8,520 nt of DNA from OMIS01 sp964443885 (GTDB lineage: Bacteria > Patescibacteriota > Microgenomatia > UBA1400 > PJMF01), in assembly GCA_964443885.1 (NCBI GenBank), contig CAYUES010000042.1, positions 1-8,520 of the forward strand. The letters are read 5' to 3'. This document shows positions 1 to 6,292 of the stretch, in pieces. Every line of letters begins with the position of its first letter. The stretch's first letter is position 1. A program made the position numbers and the translations under genes. A model generated the notes under the pieces. The model was not told where the DNA came from and ran no database searches. It saw only the letters and a program-made list of their open reading frames with translations.

Positions 1-401
1 ACAGTTACTTTTCCAGTCAATAAATTTGCAATTCCACTCAGTTCCTCAATAGGTGTTTCTAGATCAACAATTAAACTTTGGAAATTCGCAATCATTCTTG
101 TTAAATCTAGAGCATTTTGAAATCCTGGCAGTTGTTTGGCAAGTTGATCTATAACATGCTGAAACTCTCTCAATTCGGCTAACAGATCTTTTACTACTCG
201 CAAACAGCCTTCTCCTCTTTGGCCAGTTAAAGTCAATGCAACCACTCTCTTTGCTAACTTTTCAGACTCTAATACAAATACTTTAATATTAAAATCAGAT
301 TCACCAAAAACTTCTTCAGCTCTTAGGAGTGCTAAATCTTGTTGTATCTCTACTTCTTTAGGATTATGGTTATCTTCTCCATCTTGTAGTATTTCACTCA
401 T
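1..401 (-). CDS. Hypothetical protein, N-terminal 133 residues, cut by window edge
   Basis: An open frame runs from ATG at 401-399 to the left edge with no stop, giving at least 133 residues beginning MSEILQDGEDN. I do not recognise the family. The visible part is charged, soluble-looking and mostly helical by composition, with heptad-like Leu/Val/Ile spacing over residues 50-130; there is no signal peptide or membrane segment. G+C is about 35% over bases 1-360 by my count, against about 50% in spot-counted lines of the adjacent dipZ. Five of its six Arg codons are AGA, whereas the neighbouring genes I checked use CGN. That suggests a different expression class or a separate origin. There is no convincing Shine-Dalgarno sequence before the ATG. 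The stop of dipZ lies 65 bases upstream, so the gene may have its own promoter in that gap. Function is unassigned; I am fairly sure it is coding because the frame is open for 133 codons and has a coherent amino-acid composition. Confidence 0.62.
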   Translation of the reverse strand, partial: MSEILQDGEDNHNPKEVEIQQDLALLRAEEVFGESDFNIKVFVLESEKLAKRVVALTLTGQRGEGCLRVVKDLLAELREFQHVIDQLAKQLPGFQNALDLTRMIANFQSLIVDLETPIEELSGIANLLTGKVT

Positions 402-407
402 CTGTAT

Positions 408-437
408 AGTGTAACTTACAGAAATTAAATTATTCAA
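408..437 (-). promoter_or_regulatory. Possible promoter of the left-edge gene, leaderless-type
   Basis: Read on the minus strand, TTGAAT (437-432) and TACACT (413-408) are separated by 18 bases. Transcription would begin at or within a base or two of the ATG at 401, giving a leaderless message, which fits the lack of a ribosome site. Both hexamers are imperfect and the region is AT-rich, so chance matches are likely. Confidence 0.3.
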
Positions 438-466
438 GTTAAATGAGGTATCCCCAGAAAGATTAT

Positions 467-2320
467 TTACCCAAACGTAAACGCGTACGCCTCAACACCT
501 GGAGTTTCAAAAACCAGTTCTAACAAGTGCGTGCCGGTCTGGCCGCGCAAGTCAACCAAGTCATACAACCGATCTTCTGTGACCGTGACAGTGCCATTCA
601 CGACGTCTTTGCCTGCAGTACGTTCATCAACCAGCTTGCCATCCACGTAGACTTTGATGGTGCCATTTTGGGCACTACCCTGTTGCAGAACGAGGTAGAC
701 ATTCTTGGCAGTAAAGTTGTAGCGGAGTGTCGAATCTTTGACCGAAGCTGAAAACTCATCGGAAATTGTCCAAGTCCCGCCCAGTGAAAATTTATCTGGG
801 GCAATCGAGTCTGGTGCGGCCAGCGTAAAGTTTTGGGTGCCGTTGTTAGCTTTGCCAGCTTGGACTAAGTACAACATTCGTTTGGAACCAAGATACGTTT
901 CTGGCGAAATCCTGCGGCGCAGACCAAGTTGTTGCGGGGTGGCGGCACTGACCGCAGTCGCAGCTAGCTCACCACTCACTTCAGTCCCCGCTTCTTCCAG
1001 CAGTTTTTGAATCATTTTTTCAGTCTCTTCGTACTTGCCTTCACCAAAGTGGGTGTAGCGGACTTTGCCGTTGGCATCAATCAAGTACTTGGCTGGCCAA
1101 TAGCGATTGCTGTATGCATTCCAGGTGGCAAAGTCGTTATCTTGCGCAACTGGATACTTGATGCCATACCGCTCGATTGCACCCTGGACATTGGCAGCAT
1201 CTTTTTCAAACTCGAACTCTGGTGTGTGGACACCAACAATTACCAGTCCTTGGGCAGCGTAGGTTTCGTGCCACTTGGTGAGGTATGGCAGGGTGCGAAT
1301 ACAGTTGATGCAGGTGTACGTCCAAAAGTCGATCAGGACGACTTTGCCTTTGAGGCCAGCCATGGTAAGCGGTTGTGAAGAACCAGCTTGTAAAGGTTGC
1401 GCCGTTGAGTCGTCTGAATTTGCCGTGTTAGTAGCCGCGGGAGTAGTTTCAAAAGTATCAGTATTCATCCAATTCACAATGCCCGTAAACTCAGGCGCTT
1501 GTGGGGCATTTTCGGAACTAGGAAGATCAGATCCGTCAGCTCTAAATAAGCTACTGCCCGCTTCTCTGCCCTGAATTTTATTGAGCTGATCCTTTACCAC
1601 GCTGTTACTTTCAAAAGCGGTCAGCGCTTGTGAGTACTGCGGGAAAAAATCGAGCAACTTCGCTTGTAAAACTTTGTCGTAGCCAGTAAAAATTGAGATC
1701 GCCGTCAGTACCATAATCACGCCAAAAACTTGTTGAATGCGAGCGGTGTATGGTGAAACTGCGCGCGATTTAGTAAAGAAGTTTTGCCCAAAAGTCGCAA
1801 AGAAAAATAACGGAATTCCAACACCAATTAAGTACGCAATTGTGACAAAAATAATCTGCGCGTTCACTGATGTGGTAGCAGCGAGCGTAGCAATCGTAGC
1901 CAGGATCGGACCAGCACACGGCGTCCAGATTATTCCAAGTACTGCTCCTGTGGTGAAGCCGCCCCAAAGTCCGTCTTTTTCCTGCATATTTTGTGAGCCG
2001 AGTTTGCCACTAAAGCGACTGACGTAGCCTTCTAGAAGTGCCGTGAGCTGAGGGATAATCAGCGTTAATCCCAGGAAGCCAATCACAACCACCGCGAAGA
2101 TGCGTAGCGAGTCTGGGTCAAATGAAAAGATCTTGACAATGTACGAAAGTGTGAGGGTGAGAACTCCAAAACTGAGTAAAATGCCGAGGGTAATGCCGAG
2201 CGGTTTGCGTTTGCCACCAGTGACAGTTGAAGAAAGAATCAGTGGTAAGAGCGGCCAAATACAGGGCGCTAAAATAGTAACTAAGCCTGAGATAAATGCA
2301 AAACCGAGTAGCAGTAACAT
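467..2320 (-). CDS. dipZ: DipZ-like protein: CcdA/DsbD membrane domain, TlpA-type thioredoxin domain and C-terminal jelly-roll-like domain
   Basis: A 617-residue membrane thiol-disulfide transporter that would carry reducing equivalents from cytoplasmic thioredoxin to the cell exterior. Residues 1-215 form about six membrane helices of the CcdA/DsbD type. They contain the paired redox cysteines C20 (in LAPCIWP) and C135 (in WTPCAGP). A low-complexity linker rich in Ser, Thr and Ala (about 285-318) leads to a thioredoxin-fold domain (about 319-445). That domain has the active site WTYTCINC (C337, C340) and a likely cis-proline loop at NRYWPAKYLID (P409). Residues 470-617 match the DipZ C-terminal module, opening with the family-typical PETYLG. 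Full length is as expected for DipZ. The ATG at 2320 is 8 bases after the stop of the receiver gene upstream. The sequence TAGGA, overlapping that stop, serves as the ribosome site, so the two are probably translationally coupled. I see no terminator after its stop. Confidence 0.92.
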   Translation of the reverse strand: MLLLLGFAFISGLVTILAPCIWPLLPLILSSTVTGGKRKPLGITLGILLSFGVLTLTLSYIVKIFSFDPDSLRIFAVVVIGFLGLTLIIPQLTALLEGYVSRFSGKLGSQNMQEKDGLWGGFTTGAVLGIIWTPCAGPILATIATLAATTSVNAQIIFVTIAYLIGVGIPLFFFATFGQNFFTKSRAVSPYTARIQQVFGVIMVLTAISIFTGYDKVLQAKLLDFFPQYSQALTAFESNSVVKDQLNKIQGREAGSSLFRADGSDLPSSENAPQAPEFTGIVNWMNTDTFETTPAATNTANSDDSTAQPLQAGSSQPLTMAGLKGKVVLIDFWTYTCINCIRTLPYLTKWHETYAAQGLVIVGVHTPEFEFEKDAANVQGAIERYGIKYPVAQDNDFATWNAYSNRYWPAKYLIDANGKVRYTHFGEGKYEETEKMIQKLLEEAGTEVSGELAATAVSAATPQQLGLRRRISPETYLGSKRMLYLVQAGKANNGTQNFTLAAPDSIAPDKFSLGGTWTISDEFSASVKDSTLRYNFTAKNVYLVLQQGSAQNGTIKVYVDGKLVDERTAGKDVVNGTVTVTEDRLYDLVDLRGQTGTHLLELVFETPGVEAYAFTFG

Positions 2321-2328
2321 AAACTATC

Positions 2329-2712
2329 CTAATGAATACTAGCTTGTTCAGTGTGCTTAGCAACTTTTTGCAAAAGGTCATCGATATCAAATGGCTTAGC
2401 CACAAAGTCATCAGCACCGGCAGCGATCGTCGATTGAGCCGCCCCAGGATGAGCCGAGATCATAATTATGGGTACATGCTGTGTTTCTTGGTTATTCTTG
2501 ACTGCCTGACACAGCAGTCGCCCATCTTGCCCGGAAAGTAACATATCCAGCACCACCACATCAGGAGTGTATGATCCAATTAAAGCAAACATTTTTTTGC
2601 TTTCAGTGGTAATACTTGTTTGATATCCTTCCGCCTCAAAGATCATTTGGAGCGCTTCAAGAATATCAAGGTCATCATCAACGATTAGAATTTTTTTTGA
2701 ATAGTCTGCCAT
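2329..2712 (-). CDS. Single-domain response regulator (CheY-like receiver)
   Basis: A 127-residue stand-alone receiver domain with no output domain, so it acts by protein contact or in a phosphorelay. Counting from ATG at 2712, the acidic pocket is D12-D13-D14, the phospho-acceptor is D56 (VVLDML), the switch Ser is S86 in MISAHP, and the conserved Lys is K106 (AKPF); all residues for phosphorylation are present. A GTG one codon earlier (2715) is possible; ATG is preferred. No clear ribosome site precedes either. A TATAGA hexamer (2726-2721, minus strand) lies so close that the message would be nearly leaderless, but there is no good -35. It is the first gene of an operon with the dipZ-like gene. 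It resembles the receiver at 7007-7369, sharing a D-x-L-L-x-G-x-x-G-R segment and the SAHP motif, so the two are likely paralogues. No kinase is adjacent. Confidence 0.92.
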   Translation of the reverse strand: MADYSKKILIVDDDLDILEALQMIFEAEGYQTSITTESKKMFALIGSYTPDVVVLDMLLSGQDGRLLCQAVKNNQETQHVPIIMISAHPGAAQSTIAAGADDFVAKPFDIDDLLQKVAKHTEQASIH

Positions 2713-2788
2713 CACTATTTTCTATACTGTAGTTATTGTTATTCTACATGGAAAGGAAGTCAAAAGGTAATGGAGTAATAGTGCAACG

Positions 2789-3307
2789 TTATGCGATCGC
2801 AATGTCCTGGTGTTTAATATCTGTTTCGAGAGCGTCGTAGCTATGTAAAATTTCAACCGCTTTGGATTCATCTTCATGCTCGATGCTGACCAGCACCAAG
2901 ACTTCACCACGGCCGACTGCTGCTTCATAGCGGCGAGCTTTTTCTTCTGGAATTCCTGTATCAACTAACGCTCCGACTATCCCACCAGCCAGCGCACCCG
3001 TGGCTGCCCCCGTAATTCCCCAGGCTGTCAGTAACGGACCACCAATCAAAAATGTGCCCACTCCAGGTACGACAACTGAACTAATTGCGGCAATCACACC
3101 AGCTACTCCACCGATTACGGCACCTGAAACAGCGCCAGCCTTGGTAGCTCGGGCGCCCACTTTGACGGTGTGGGTATGCGCATCTGTATGATCCCAATCC
3201 TTAGCTAAAACCGAGATATCACTTGTAAACCGAGCTTCATGTAACTGAGCAATTGCACTACCTGCTTTGTGAGAGTTGGAAAACAGACCCAAAATATAAT
3301 GTTTCAT
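2789..3307 (-). CDS. YflT / general stress protein 17M-like glycine-zipper protein
   Basis: A 172-residue protein of the group annotated as general stress protein 17M-like or heat-induced YflT domain; biochemical role unknown. Residues 1-45 (MKHYILGLFS...ISVLAKDWD) look like the first half of a small alpha/beta domain. Residues 53-115 are a Gly/Ala-rich hydrophobic hairpin with GxxxG spacing, typical of glycine zippers that insert into or associate with membrane. Residues 118-165 (PEEKARRYEAAVGRGEVLVLVSIEHEDESKAVEIL) complete the alpha/beta fold. A longer frame begins at 3349. I chose ATG 3307 because AAAGGAG sits 5 bases upstream, and because the extra 14 residues are unlike the family and cover the likely promoter. 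In Bacillus, relatives belong to the SigB general stress response; here other stress-type genes follow nearby. The neighbouring genes are separated by more than 70 bases on both sides, so it is probably transcribed alone. Confidence 0.8.
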   Translation of the reverse strand: MKHYILGLFSNSHKAGSAIAQLHEARFTSDISVLAKDWDHTDAHTHTVKVGARATKAGAVSGAVIGGVAGVIAAISSVVVPGVGTFLIGGPLLTAWGITGAATGALAGGIVGALVDTGIPEEKARRYEAAVGRGEVLVLVSIEHEDESKAVEILHSYDALETDIKHQDIAIA

Positions 3308-3321
3308 ACAGCTCCTTTCGT

Positions 3322-3350
3322 AGTATGTACTATACGAAAGAAGTACCAAG
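3322..3350 (-). promoter_or_regulatory. Probable promoter and operator region of the YflT-like gene
   Basis: A perfect inverted repeat TAGTA-TG-TACTA occupies 3322-3333, and a second GTAC-centred site, AAGTACCAAG, lies at 3341-3350. On the minus strand the sequence AGTACATA places AGTA at exactly -24 to -21 from the start codon. The genes starting at 6918 and 6604 have AGTA at the same position, which suggests a shared -10 element of the form TAnnnA. No good -35 is visible. A CAAATCTT repeat with a 12-base period (3367-3388, minus strand) lies further upstream and contains a weak relative of the TTCTTAC motif described elsewhere. Confidence 0.35.
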
Positions 3351-3410
3351 AAGCCGACAAAAATGAGTAAGATTTGTGTGAAGATTTGATAACTGCCAAC
3401 GGTCGCTCAT

Positions 3411-4259
3411 CTATCCATTAATCACTTCGCCACCGTTAGGGTGCAGCACTTGTCCGGTCATGTACGAAGAGTCATCTGAAGCTAAAAAAACAAATGAAGG
3501 TGCGACTTCTTCTGGCTGACCCACTCTGCCTAGTGGAGAATCATCGCCAAATTTTTCCACTTTTTCTTCAGGAAATGTTGATGGAATGAGGGGTGTCCAG
3601 ATCGGTCCGGGTGCCACCGCATTTACGCGAATACCTTTTTGGGCTAATGACTGTGAAAGTGAGCGGGTGAACGCTACTACCGCCCCTTTTGTAGCTGAGT
3701 AGTCCAGCAGTTTGGCACTGCCGCGATAGGCAGTCACTGAAGTGGTGTTGATAATCGTACTGCCCTTTTTGAGGTGTGGTAGCACTGCTTTGGTGAGGAA
3801 AAACTGGCCAAACACATTGGTGCGGAAGGTACGTTCCAACTGACTTTCTGTGATATCTGTCAGCGATTCCTGAGGATGTTGCTCGGCGGCATTATTAATT
3901 AAAACATCAATTTGACCAAACCGAGCGAGAGTTTTTTTGGCAACTTCTTGGCAGAATTTTTCTTGACCAATGTCACCAGCCATAAGCTCACATTCGGCTC
4001 CCAGTTCTGCAACGCGCGCTTTGGTTTGCTCAGCATCGGTGTGTTCATTGAGATAGACAAGGCAGAGTTTGGCTCCTTCTTTAGCGAAGGCAATCGCGGT
4101 GGCGCGGCCGATACCACTATCGCCACCTGTAATAATGGCGACCTTGTTTTGCAGTTTACCGCTGCCACGATACTGCGGATCTTCAGCCCGAGGTTGAGGC
4201 GTCATCTCTGTTTCTCGACCTGGTTGTGTGGTTTGTGTTTGAGGGGGTTGCGGGGACAT
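3411..4259 (-). CDS. Short-chain dehydrogenase/reductase, YghA/GSP39-like
   Basis: A 282-residue NAD(P)-dependent oxidoreductase of the classical SDR fold with the long N-terminal tail (residues 1-35, Pro/Gln-rich, ending PQYRGSGKL) typical of the YghA and general stress protein 39 branch. The cofactor-binding glycine motif is TGGDSGIG (44-51), the structural NNAA is at 122-125, and the catalytic residues are S174, Y187 and K191 (YSATK). The C-terminus ends in PNGGEVING, as usual for this branch. The substrate is unknown; relatives are annotated as aldehyde or sugar-alcohol reductases. The frame extends to a TTG at 4316; ATG 4259 is chosen because family members start with MS..P, and ATG 4271 is an alternative. 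Neither has a strong ribosome site. It is divergent from the OmpR-type regulator at 4385, with 125 bases between them. I find no clear terminator before the YflT-like gene. Confidence 0.92.
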   Translation of the reverse strand: MSPQPPQTQTTQPGRETEMTPQPRAEDPQYRGSGKLQNKVAIITGGDSGIGRATAIAFAKEGAKLCLVYLNEHTDAEQTKARVAELGAECELMAGDIGQEKFCQEVAKKTLARFGQIDVLINNAAEQHPQESLTDITESQLERTFRTNVFGQFFLTKAVLPHLKKGSTIINTTSVTAYRGSAKLLDYSATKGAVVAFTRSLSQSLAQKGIRVNAVAPGPIWTPLIPSTFPEEKVEKFGDDSPLGRVGQPEEVAPSFVFLASDDSSYMTGQVLHPNGGEVING

Positions 4260-4293
4260 AGTTGGTATCATGCCGTCCAGGCATAAGAAAGCA

Positions 4294-4322
4294 TTTATAG
4301 TATTGTAAGAATACAATAAGAA
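4294..4322 (-). promoter_or_regulatory. Dehydrogenase promoter with inverted repeat and tandem TTCTTA(C/T) box
   Basis: On the minus strand a TATAAA hexamer (4299-4294) is the likely -10. Directly upstream is TTCTTAT-N4-TTCTTAC (4322-4305), two half-sites matching at 6 of 7 positions with an 11-base period. The same bases form a perfect 7-bp inverted repeat, TATTGTA-AGAA-TACAATA (4301-4318), that would sit between -10 and any -35. Binding here could therefore repress the dehydrogenase. For the divergent regulator the box would span about -55 to -38 from its start, an activator position. The repeat structure is directly visible; the regulatory meaning is inferred. Confidence 0.45.
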
Positions 4323-4344
4323 TGGCTGATGATCTGGTAGCTTG

Positions 4345-4353
4345 TGCTATAAT
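4345..4353 (+). promoter_or_regulatory. Extended -10 promoter of the OmpR-family regulator
   Basis: TGCTATAAT is an extended -10 element with a perfect TATAAT hexamer at 4348-4353, placing the transcription start near 4360 and leaving a leader of about 25 bases. The expected -35 position (4325-4330, GCTGAT) does not match consensus, as often seen with extended -10 or activator-dependent promoters. CTTACAAAT at 4361-4369, just after the predicted start, recurs at 6991-6983 on the minus strand next to the box of the 57-residue gene. Confidence 0.55.
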
Positions 4354-4384
4354 TCAAAAACTTACAAATCTATAGATATCGCTT

Positions 4385-5056
4385 ATGAATGCAACAATAT
4401 TAATAGTTGAAGATGACAAAGACTTCCAAACCTACGTCGAAGATCTGCTCAGCAAAAATGGCTACAAAACCTTCTTGTCTGACAAAGGTAGTGAGGCTAT
4501 CCTACAAGTGGAACGTATTCAACCTGACTTGATTATTCTTGATTTGAATTTACCGGACATGTCTGGCGAAGGCGTCTGCATGGAGATCCGCAAGGAACAT
4601 CCAAACTTGCCTATTATTATGCTCACCGCCAAAAATTCGATTAGTGAAAAAGTCCAAGGCTTGTCACTGGGCGCTGATGATTACGTCACCAAGCCATTCA
4701 TTCCAGAAGAATTTTTGGCTCGCGTCAAAGCTCGGCTTCGCCCACAAAACCAAACTGACTCCAAACTAGTGGTCAGTGATTTAGAGTTAGATACTCAAAA
4801 AATTGAAGTTCGTCGTGCTGGTAAAGTCATTAGCTTGACTCCACATGAATTTAAGTTACTTGAATACTTAATGGGCAACGTCGGGGTGGTGGTCAGTCGC
4901 GACATGATTTTAAACCGTGTCTGGTCATACTCATTTGACGTAGAAAGCCGCGTCGTCGATGTCTACATGGGCTACTTGCGCAAAAAAATTGATGCTGGTC
5001 AGAAAAAGAAGTTAATTCACTCGGTCCGCGGCTTTGGCTATACGATCCGCGAGTAA
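4385..5056 (+). CDS. OmpR/PhoB-family response regulator with winged-helix DNA-binding domain
   Basis: A 223-residue two-component transcription factor. The receiver (about 3-117) has the acidic pair D10-D11, phospho-acceptor D53 (LIILDL), switch T81 and K103 (TKPF), all intact. The C-terminal winged helix (about 127-222) shows the usual landmarks: SLTPHEFKLLEYL, the recognition-helix segment around SRVVDVYMGYLRKKI, and the terminal HSVRGFGYTIRE. Length is standard for the family. ATG 4385 is the start; the ribosome site is weak. It is divergent from the dehydrogenase and convergent with the degenerate kinase gene at 5132-5857, 75 bases away. That kinase is the nearest candidate partner but looks unable to bind ATP, so a different kinase, perhaps the intact one at 7430-8419, may phosphorylate it. 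It is the only visible candidate for a factor binding the TTCTTAC direct repeats in this window. Confidence 0.95.
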   Translation: MNATILIVEDDKDFQTYVEDLLSKNGYKTFLSDKGSEAILQVERIQPDLIILDLNLPDMSGEGVCMEIRKEHPNLPIIMLTAKNSISEKVQGLSLGADDYVTKPFIPEEFLARVKARLRPQNQTDSKLVVSDLELDTQKIEVRRAGKVISLTPHEFKLLEYLMGNVGVVVSRDMILNRVWSYSFDVESRVVDVYMGYLRKKIDAGQKKKLIHSVRGFGYTIRE

Positions 5057-5131
5057 CTATCGGTAGTTATTCTTGTGTCGTAGGTTTGTTTTTTTAAGAA
5101 GCCATTATTTACATTGGCAACTGAATTATAA

Positions 5132-5857
5132 TTACTTGCTCGCTGCTGGCAGCGTAAGTAGTAGTTTTTGTTGAGTATCACCGCTACTTTCTAGTCGAAC
5201 TTCTCCGCCGTGTTTTCGAATAATTGTGACTGCTACGTAGAGCGATAACCGCAGCTCCTTGGAAATTTTGGTGAGAAAAAAGGTCAGTTCAAAGGGATCG
5301 GCAGTGGTATTCGAACCGTCAAAAAACTCTCGTCCGGAATACTCCAACTGCAGCTCAATGGCCGTTTTCAAACCGTTGACTGTCAGTCTAGTCTCGCTCT
5401 GTTCATCGGTACATCTAGCAGCATGCTGGAAGAGCGATACCAAAGCCTTGTGCAACCACTCTTCATCAGCTTGTACACGTACTGACGAATCTACAACTGG
5501 GAAGGTAATTTCTTTCAAAGAATACTGGAGTCGTGTAAATATTTCAGCCACCGATACTGGAACCGGTTGCAGTTCTAGTCTATCTTCCAACAAGGCACCG
5601 ACTGCAAATAATGCATCGATATTTTCATTCAAAAATTGAGCCTTTTCTTCTGCGCGTTCTAAATACTCGCCTAGTTCTGCTGGAGTAAGCGTATCTTTTT
5701 TCATCTTCACTAAAGAAATCACCGACAGAATCGAAGCCACCGGGCTTTTTAAGTCATGACTGACAGCGTCCAAAACGTCAAACAACGAAGTCTGCACCGA
5801 TGAAGGTGCAGCGCTGTCAGAAGTTGCTATGGAAGTATTGTTTTTTTGAGAAGTCAT
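5132..5857 (-). CDS. Degenerate histidine kinase: intact HisKA His box, lost ATP-binding motifs
   Basis: A 241-residue cytoplasmic protein with no membrane segment or sensor domain. After a polar tail (1-24) comes a normal dimerisation/phospho-acceptor box, DAVSHDLKSPVASI, with H34. The C-terminal half aligns to HATPase_c by eye, but its key residues are changed. The N-box reads SLFQHAARC, with His at 145 in place of the Mg-binding Asn. The G1 box DxGxG reads YSGRE (173-177). The G2 glycines are E, R and S (201-205) before a recognisable IIRKHGGEVRLES. The frame itself is long and undamaged, so this looks like a pseudokinase kept for another role such as phosphatase, phosphotransfer dimer or partner of another kinase, rather than a decaying gene. 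It is convergent with the OmpR-family gene. Its ATG lies 3 bases past the T-tract of the GlsB terminator, leaving no room for a ribosome site of its own. Confidence 0.85.
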   Translation of the reverse strand: MTSQKNNTSIATSDSAAPSSVQTSLFDVLDAVSHDLKSPVASILSVISLVKMKKDTLTPAELGEYLERAEEKAQFLNENIDALFAVGALLEDRLELQPVPVSVAEIFTRLQYSLKEITFPVVDSSVRVQADEEWLHKALVSLFQHAARCTDEQSETRLTVNGLKTAIELQLEYSGREFFDGSNTTADPFELTFFLTKISKELRLSLYVAVTIIRKHGGEVRLESSGDTQQKLLLTLPAASK

Positions 5858-5877
5858 ATAAAAAAGCCCAGGGTCAT
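5854..5877 (-). other. Possible 7-codon leader ORF overlapping the kinase start
   Basis: Inside the terminator loop, ATG at 5877-5875 opens a frame reading MTLGFFI whose TGA stop overlaps the kinase ATG in an ATGA arrangement (5854-5857). AGGAG (5884-5880, minus strand) precedes it by only 2 bases, shorter than ideal. If translated, it would couple ribosomes onto a kinase start that otherwise lacks a ribosome site, and would run through the 3' arm of the hairpin. It could be chance. Confidence 0.25.
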
Positions 5878-5888
5878 AACTCCTGGGC
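5860..5888 (-). terminator. Intrinsic terminator after the GlsB-family gene
   Basis: On the minus strand, GCCCAGG (5888-5882) and CCTGGGC (5872-5866) form a 7-bp, mostly G-C stem with a 9-base loop, followed by six T (5865-5860). It lies 20 bases after the GlsB-family stop and ends 2 bases before the kinase ATG. Confidence 0.88.
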
Positions 5889-5890
5889 CT

Positions 5891-5896
5891 ATTATA
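5891..5896 (-). promoter_or_regulatory. Possible -10 element for the degenerate kinase gene
   Basis: A perfect TATAAT on the minus strand lies between the GlsB-family stop and the terminator. Transcription would begin near 5884, inside the 5' arm of the hairpin, so such a transcript would lack a complete terminator stem. No convincing -35 is seen 16-18 bases upstream, and no TG extension. Confidence 0.3.
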
Positions 5897-5908
5897 CTCG
5901 ATTGTGAT

Positions 5909-6169
5909 TTAGCGAGTGGTTGGACTACTAATCATGCGACCAATCCAGATGACGACCACCGAGCCTAAGACAGCTACAAATAAGCTGTATAAGTTAAAGC
6001 CGTCTACGCCTGATTGTCCAAAGAAGGACATGGCAATTCCGCCGACTACTGCTCCGATCACACCAAGGATGATGTCACCCAGCGTGCCTTGGGTGTTGTT
6101 GGTACCCATAATCATTGAGGCTATCCAGCCTGCTAAACCACCTACGATGAGGAATAATAAAATGCTCAT
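5909..6169 (-). CDS. GlsB/YeaQ/YmgE-family small membrane protein (transglycosylase-associated)
   Basis: An 86-residue integral membrane protein with three hydrophobic helices (about 2-20, 31-50 and 60-78). The glycine-rich pattern VGGLAGWIASMIMG, then GDIILGVIGAVVGG, is diagnostic of the family named transglycosylase-associated. Relatives are induced by general or acid stress in many bacteria; the molecular role is not settled, and no catalytic residues are expected. Length is normal. ATG 6169 is supported by AAGGAG 6 bases upstream. The gene has its own promoter and a strong terminator, so it is probably a single-gene transcript within a run of small stress genes. Confidence 0.92.
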   Translation of the reverse strand: MSILLFLIVGGLAGWIASMIMGTNNTQGTLGDIILGVIGAVVGGIAMSFFGQSGVDGFNLYSLFVAVLGSVVVIWIGRMISSPTTR

Positions 6170-6189
6170 ACATTCTCCTTTTTTTCTAC

Positions 6190-6217
6190 CTTATACTGTG
6201 TGTAATGGTACTTGCAA
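6190..6217 (-). promoter_or_regulatory. Probable promoter of the GlsB-family gene
   Basis: On the minus strand, TTGCAA (6217-6212) and TATAAG (6195-6190) are 16 bases apart, giving a start near 6183 and a short leader of about 14 bases that still contains AAGGAG. Two GTAC-centred sites lie at 6208-6211 and 6232-6235. Confidence 0.5.
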
Positions 6218-6254
6218 CTATAGTCATCCAAGTACAAATTATGATAAATACCCA

Positions 6255-6272
6255 GTAAGAAAGTTGAAAGAA
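6255..6272 (-). repeat. Tandem box TTCTTTC-N4-TTCTTAC upstream of the GlsB-family gene
   Basis: Two 7-base half-sites, matching at 6 of 7 positions, repeat head-to-tail with an 11-base period, 86 bases before the GlsB-family start. The site also overlaps a SigB-like arrangement, GTTTCT-N15-GGGTAT (6274-6248, minus strand). Confidence 0.45.
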
Positions 6273-6292
6273 ACCATTATCATACATATTTT

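Noticed and set aside
527..2027. Several plus-strand open frames opposite the dipZ-like gene
   Set aside because: They mirror the codon pattern of a well-supported 617-residue protein on the other strand and show no domain or start signals.
2793..2800. GCGATCGC, identical to the cyanobacterial HIP1 repeat
   Set aside because: Only one copy was noticed, and it lies in coding sequence at the end of the YflT-like gene (encoding A-I-A); no other sign of a cyanobacterium.
3308..3349. 14-residue N-terminal extension of the YflT-like protein
   Set aside because: AAAGGAG is correctly placed for ATG 3307, and the extension covers the likely promoter and inverted repeat.
3367..3388. CAAATCTT direct repeat upstream of the YflT-like gene as a fifth tandem box
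   Set aside because: The period is 12 rather than 11 and only one half contains CTTAC, so I did not count it with the four TTCTTAC boxes.
3912..4286. Plus-strand open frame of 124 codons opposite the dehydrogenase
   Set aside because: It is fully antisense to a gene with a complete SDR motif set; no ribosome site and a composition unlike a real protein.
5054..5095. Hairpin TAACTA-TCGG-TAGTTA at the end of the OmpR-family gene with a later T-run
   Set aside because: The stem is short and A-T-rich, and the T-run begins about 20 bases further on, so it does not have the form of an intrinsic terminator.
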